This document shows, one piece after another, positions 5,310 to 7,387 of a stretch of DNA of 7,387 nucleotides. The notes beneath the pieces were generated by a model, which ran no database searches, was not told where the DNA came from, and saw only the letters and a list, made by a program, of their open reading frames with translations. Where the stretch lies: contig JAAVAG010000144.1 in the NCBI GenBank assembly GCA_014804185.1, positions 1 to 7,387 on the forward strand, given 5' to 3'. The translations under genes were made by a program, and so were the position numbers. The stretch's first letter is position 1. Each line of letters opens with the position of its first letter. Source of the stretch: Lachnospiraceae bacterium (GTDB taxonomy: Bacteria; Bacillota; Clostridia; Lachnospirales; Lachnospiraceae).

Positions 5310-6189
5310 ACATTCCTCCTGTTTCCGTTTCCAGAAATCGCCGCCGCGCAATTTTGGAGGCAACTTCAACAGCGGCAGAATTGATAATATCCAGATTACC
5401 GGAATACCTTGGCAGGAAATCTCCGGCTCCCTCCACCTCAATGATCACAGTCACCTTGTTCCCATCCAGAATGGGCGGAGTCCTGAGTTTATATCCGGGA
5501 ACATACTGCCGGATGCGGCCGACAATCTCCTCCACCGACCTGCGGATCGCCTCCTCATCCGGATTTCTCACAAGAGAATAAATCGTGTTGATCATCATGA
5601 TCGGCGGATCCGCAGGATTCAGAATAATAATCGCCTTGCTCCTGTCCGCGCCCGCCACCGTTCTGAGTGCGTTGGCCGTGGTCTCCGTAAACTCGTCTAT
5701 ATTTGCCCTGGTACCCGGCCCGGCGCTTTTGGAAGAAATACAGGATACAATCTCCGTATATTCGCTGTCCGCCACCCGGTTGATAGCATAAGCAATAGGC
5801 ACTGTGGCCTGGCCGCCGCAGGTCACCATGTTAAAATTCATTTCATCGGACAGGGAATCCAGGTTGACACAGGGTACCACATAAGGCCCTACTGCCGCAG
5901 GAGTCATATCAATCGCCACCTTTCCCGCCGCTTTAAGCAACGGGGCATTATGCAGGTGCGCCTTAGCGCTTGTGGCCTCAAAGACAATTTTAATATCTTT
6001 CTCCCCGAGAATCGCCTCCACACCTTCCGTAGAGGTTTTAAACCCCAGCCCTCTGGCTCTCTTGATCCCCTCTGATTCGACGATCCCCACCATATAATCC
6101 ATCTGCAGGACATCGCTCCTCATCACTTTGTACATCAGATCGGTTCCTATATTTCCCGGTCCGATAATCGCAACTTTTACTTTTTCCAT
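5308..6189 (-). CDS. mhpF: Acetaldehyde dehydrogenase, acylating (MhpF/DmpF/BphJ family)
   Basis: Converts acetaldehyde, CoA and NAD+ to acetyl-CoA and NADH; partner of the aldolase. About 293 residues, slightly shorter than the usual 300-316. Visible: N-terminal Rossmann motif GPGNIGTDLM (residues 10-19), FEATSAKAH, IDMTPAAVGPYVVP, the catalytic cysteine in VTCGGQAT (Cys124), SSKSAGPGTRANIDEFTETT and LNPADPP, all hallmarks of this family and distinct from AdhE-type aldehyde dehydrogenases. Start: ATG at 6189 gives the normal MEKVKVAIIG start, but an in-frame GTG at 6195 lies 5 nt after GAAAGG (6201-6206) and is equally or better placed (295 residues). The gene is 67 nt after the IclR gene, in the same direction, and its stop overlaps the aldolase ribosome binding site. 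It probably forms a channeling complex with that aldolase. Confidence 0.94.
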   Translation of the reverse strand: MEKVKVAIIGPGNIGTDLMYKVMRSDVLQMDYMVGIVESEGIKRARGLGFKTSTEGVEAILGEKDIKIVFEATSAKAHLHNAPLLKAAGKVAIDMTPAAVGPYVVPCVNLDSLSDEMNFNMVTCGGQATVPIAYAINRVADSEYTEIVSCISSKSAGPGTRANIDEFTETTANALRTVAGADRSKAIIILNPADPPIMMINTIYSLVRNPDEEAIRRSVEEIVGRIRQYVPGYKLRTPPILDGNKVTVIIEVEGAGDFLPRYSGNLDIINSAAVEVASKIARRRFLETETGGM

Positions 6190-6213
6190 CCGCACTTGTA
6201 CCTTTCTACATTT

Positions 6214-6239
6214 GTTCGTTATTATTGAACGCCGTTCGT
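6214..6239. promoter_or_regulatory. GTTCGT/GAAC repeats between the IclR and dehydrogenase genes, possible operator
   Basis: The 67-nt gap contains GTTCGT at 6214-6219 and again at 6234-6239, a 20-bp phased direct repeat, with GAAC at 6227-6230 between them forming inverted repeats with both (GTTC, 9-bp spacer, GAAC; and GAACgccGTTC). IclR-family operators are often short GTTC/GAAC-like inverted repeats, so this may be bound by the adjacent IclR-type protein. I could not identify a convincing -10/-35 pair here. Confidence 0.4.
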
Positions 6240-6256
6240 AAAATTGATTATGTAAT

Positions 6257-7021
6257 TTATTTATACCCCATTTTAGCAGAAATGGCAAGCGCTATTTCAC
6301 AGATCTTTTTCTGTATATTTTTTTCCCGGTCCTCAGAGAGATTTCCGACTGTACCGGAAGCACTGATTGCGGCAATGGGATGGCCCCCGGCGTCAAACAC
6401 GGGCGCACCCACGCAGCGCAGCCCGATCTCCAACTCCTCCCGGTCCATGGAGTACCCGTTTTTGCGAATTTCCGCCAGTTCCGCCTCCAAAGCGGCCCGC
6501 TCCACAATCGTGTGAGGAGTCATCGCCGCTCTCTCCCCGGAGAGCAGCCACTGCCGTTCTTTTTCCGGCAGCCAGGCCAGAATTGCCTTGCCTATGCCCG
6601 TGCAGTAGATTGGCGCCACCTTTCCAACCTGAGAGTAAACAATTCTGCTGTCCGGCGCATCCACCTTGTCAATATAAATTACCTGTCCGTCCCGGTAGAC
6701 CGCCATATGTACCGTAAGCCTTGTCTCTTCCGAAAGTTGTCTCAGATACGAACCCGCTGCCGTCCGGACGTCCATCCGCCGCTGAACAATATTTCCCATT
6801 TCAAAGAGTTTCAGTCCCAGACAGTATTTCTTACTGTCCGGATTCTGCTCCAGATACCCCGTTACAAGAAGGGTGTTTACCAGCCCGTAAACAGTACTCT
6901 TGCCCAGCCCCATCCGTCCGGCGATTTCCGTAATCCCCAGTTCCTGTTCCTTTCCGGTAAAGCAATCCAGAATTCTCAGCGCCCGCTCTACCGACTGAAT
7001 TGTAACGCCATGTTCTTTCAT
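6257..7021 (-). CDS. IclR-family transcriptional regulator
   Basis: A 254-residue regulator with the two-domain IclR layout. Start at 7021 follows a purine-rich AGGGGGG (7028-7034) with 6 nt spacing and fits the usual short N-terminus. Winged helix-turn-helix: SVERALRILDCF (10-21), then LGITEIAGRMGLGKSTVYGL (28-47) with the recognition helix, and the wing GYLEQNPDSKKYCLGLKLFE. The C-terminal effector domain carries YCTGIGKAILAWLP (139-152) and REELEIGLRCVGAPVFD (194-210), the family effector-site signatures. Such proteins typically sense small carboxylic acids (pyruvate, glyoxylate, aromatic or sugar acids) and repress or activate adjacent catabolic genes. It is transcribed just ahead of the acetaldehyde dehydrogenase and aldolase genes, so those are its likely targets, perhaps through the GTTCGT repeats. 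It starts only 20 nt after the upstream hydrolase stop; its own promoter probably lies in that coding sequence. Confidence 0.95.
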   Translation of the reverse strand: MKEHGVTIQSVERALRILDCFTGKEQELGITEIAGRMGLGKSTVYGLVNTLLVTGYLEQNPDSKKYCLGLKLFEMGNIVQRRMDVRTAAGSYLRQLSEETRLTVHMAVYRDGQVIYIDKVDAPDSRIVYSQVGKVAPIYCTGIGKAILAWLPEKERQWLLSGERAAMTPHTIVERAALEAELAEIRKNGYSMDREELEIGLRCVGAPVFDAGGHPIAAISASGTVGNLSEDREKNIQKKICEIALAISAKMGYK

Positions 7022-7041
7022 GTGTATCCCCCCTGCGCTCC

Positions 7042-7387
7042 TTATCTTCCGCTTCCCGTAGGTTCGCCCGCTTTCCATGTATCGGACGGCGCACAGTTCC
7101 ATGTGATTGTCGTGCCGTCGGAAACGGCCACGATACTGCCCTGCTCGTCTGTGCGGAACACCTGTATCCCCCGCTCCCGGAATTTATTCAGCGTGGCGGC
7201 ATGAGGGTGCCCATAGGAATTGCCCTCCGCACAACTGATCACCGCATAGACCGGCGCCACTTCATCCAGAAACTCCTCCTTCGAGGAAGTCCTGCTGCCA
7301 TGATGCCCCGCCTGGTACACATCCGCGTGCAGATCCAGTCCGTTTTCCAGCATATCTTCCTCCGCCTTTTCTTCCGCATCCCCTGTA
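7042..7387 (-). CDS. ComEC-like metallo-beta-lactamase-fold hydrolase, C-terminal part (N-terminus off the right edge)
   Basis: The last 114 residues of a metallo-beta-lactamase-fold protein of the ComEC/Rec2 C-terminal type. The frame is open to the window edge, and the residues before the first internal Met read TGDAEEKAEED, a conserved family segment, so the ATG at 7353 is not the start. Visible: TGDAEE (metal-binding Asp), GLDLHADVYQAGHHGSRTSS with the HHGS histidine motif, and EEFLDEVAPVYAVISC followed by NSYGHPH, and TDEQGSIVAVSDGTTITW. Homologs are either the cytoplasmic-facing tail of the ComEC DNA-uptake channel or free secreted or cytoplasmic hydrolases of about 300 residues; the window cannot tell which. 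It ends 20 nt before the IclR gene without a visible terminator, but its function appears unrelated to the aldolase pathway. Confidence 0.85.
   Translation of the reverse strand, partial: TGDAEEKAEEDMLENGLDLHADVYQAGHHGSRTSSKEEFLDEVAPVYAVISCAEGNSYGHPHAATLNKFRERGIQVFRTDEQGSIVAVSDGTTITWNCAPSDTWKAGEPTGSGR

Noticed and set aside
4709..5581. A 290-codon plus-strand frame across the aldolase and dehydrogenase genes
   Set aside because: It is antisense to two clearly conserved enzymes, spans their junction, and shows no recognisable domain.
6190..6256. A sigma-A promoter for the dehydrogenase gene in the 67-nt gap
   Set aside because: TAATAA at 6224-6219 on the minus strand could be a -10 box but no acceptable -35 lies at 16-18 bp, so no promoter is claimed.
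6380..7204. A 274-codon plus-strand frame opposite the IclR gene
   Set aside because: It is antisense to the IclR regulator and the hydrolase tail and has no motif or start signal of its own.
7042..7353. A complete 103-residue small gene starting at the ATG at 7353
   Set aside because: The frame stays open upstream to the window edge and encodes a conserved TGDAEE segment, so this is the tail of a larger metallo-beta-lactamase-fold protein.

Overview
The window looks like chromosomal DNA from a Gram-positive, anaerobic gut-type Clostridia, probably Lachnospiraceae-like. The evidence is indirect: strong AGGAGG-type ribosome binding sites before most genes, moderate GC with tightly packed genes and AT-rich gaps, and the flavour of the proteins. 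No rRNA, tRNA, CRISPR array, insertion sequence or phage gene was seen.

Layout. Right edge, minus strand: the C-terminal part of a ComEC-like metallo-beta-lactamase-fold hydrolase (7387-7042), then an IclR-family regulator (7021-6257), an acylating acetaldehyde dehydrogenase (6189-5308) and a 4-hydroxy-2-oxovalerate aldolase (5296-4280). A bidirectional hairpin terminator at 4233-4258 separates the aldolase from a convergent AraC-family regulator on the plus strand (3366-4247). A 176-bp AT-rich intergenic region (3190-3365) lies between this regulator and a divergent minus-strand operon: an unrecognised 126-residue protein (3189-2809), a divergent NodB-fold deacetylase-like protein (2753-2031), an IlvD/Edd-family dehydratase (2014-341) and a short-chain dehydrogenase/reductase that runs off the left edge (327-1).

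How the genes may work together. The aldolase and acylating dehydrogenase form the well-known pair that turns 4-hydroxy-2-oxovalerate into pyruvate and acetyl-CoA. The usual upstream genes of aromatic meta-cleavage (extradiol dioxygenase, hydrolase, vinylpyruvate hydratase) are not in the window. An IlvD-family dehydratase plus an SDR lie next door, and a dehydratase of this type acting on a 5-deoxypentonate (2,3,4-trihydroxyvalerate) would give exactly 4-hydroxy-2-oxovalerate. My inference, not proven, is that the locus is a non-phosphorylative deoxy-sugar or deoxy-sugar-acid pathway under an AraC and an IclR regulator.

Most striking non-coding signal: three copies of ATATCAT at exact 21-bp intervals (3291, 3312, 3333) just before the AraC gene, overlapping palindromes. 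This is the helical phasing expected of an AraC-type operator.
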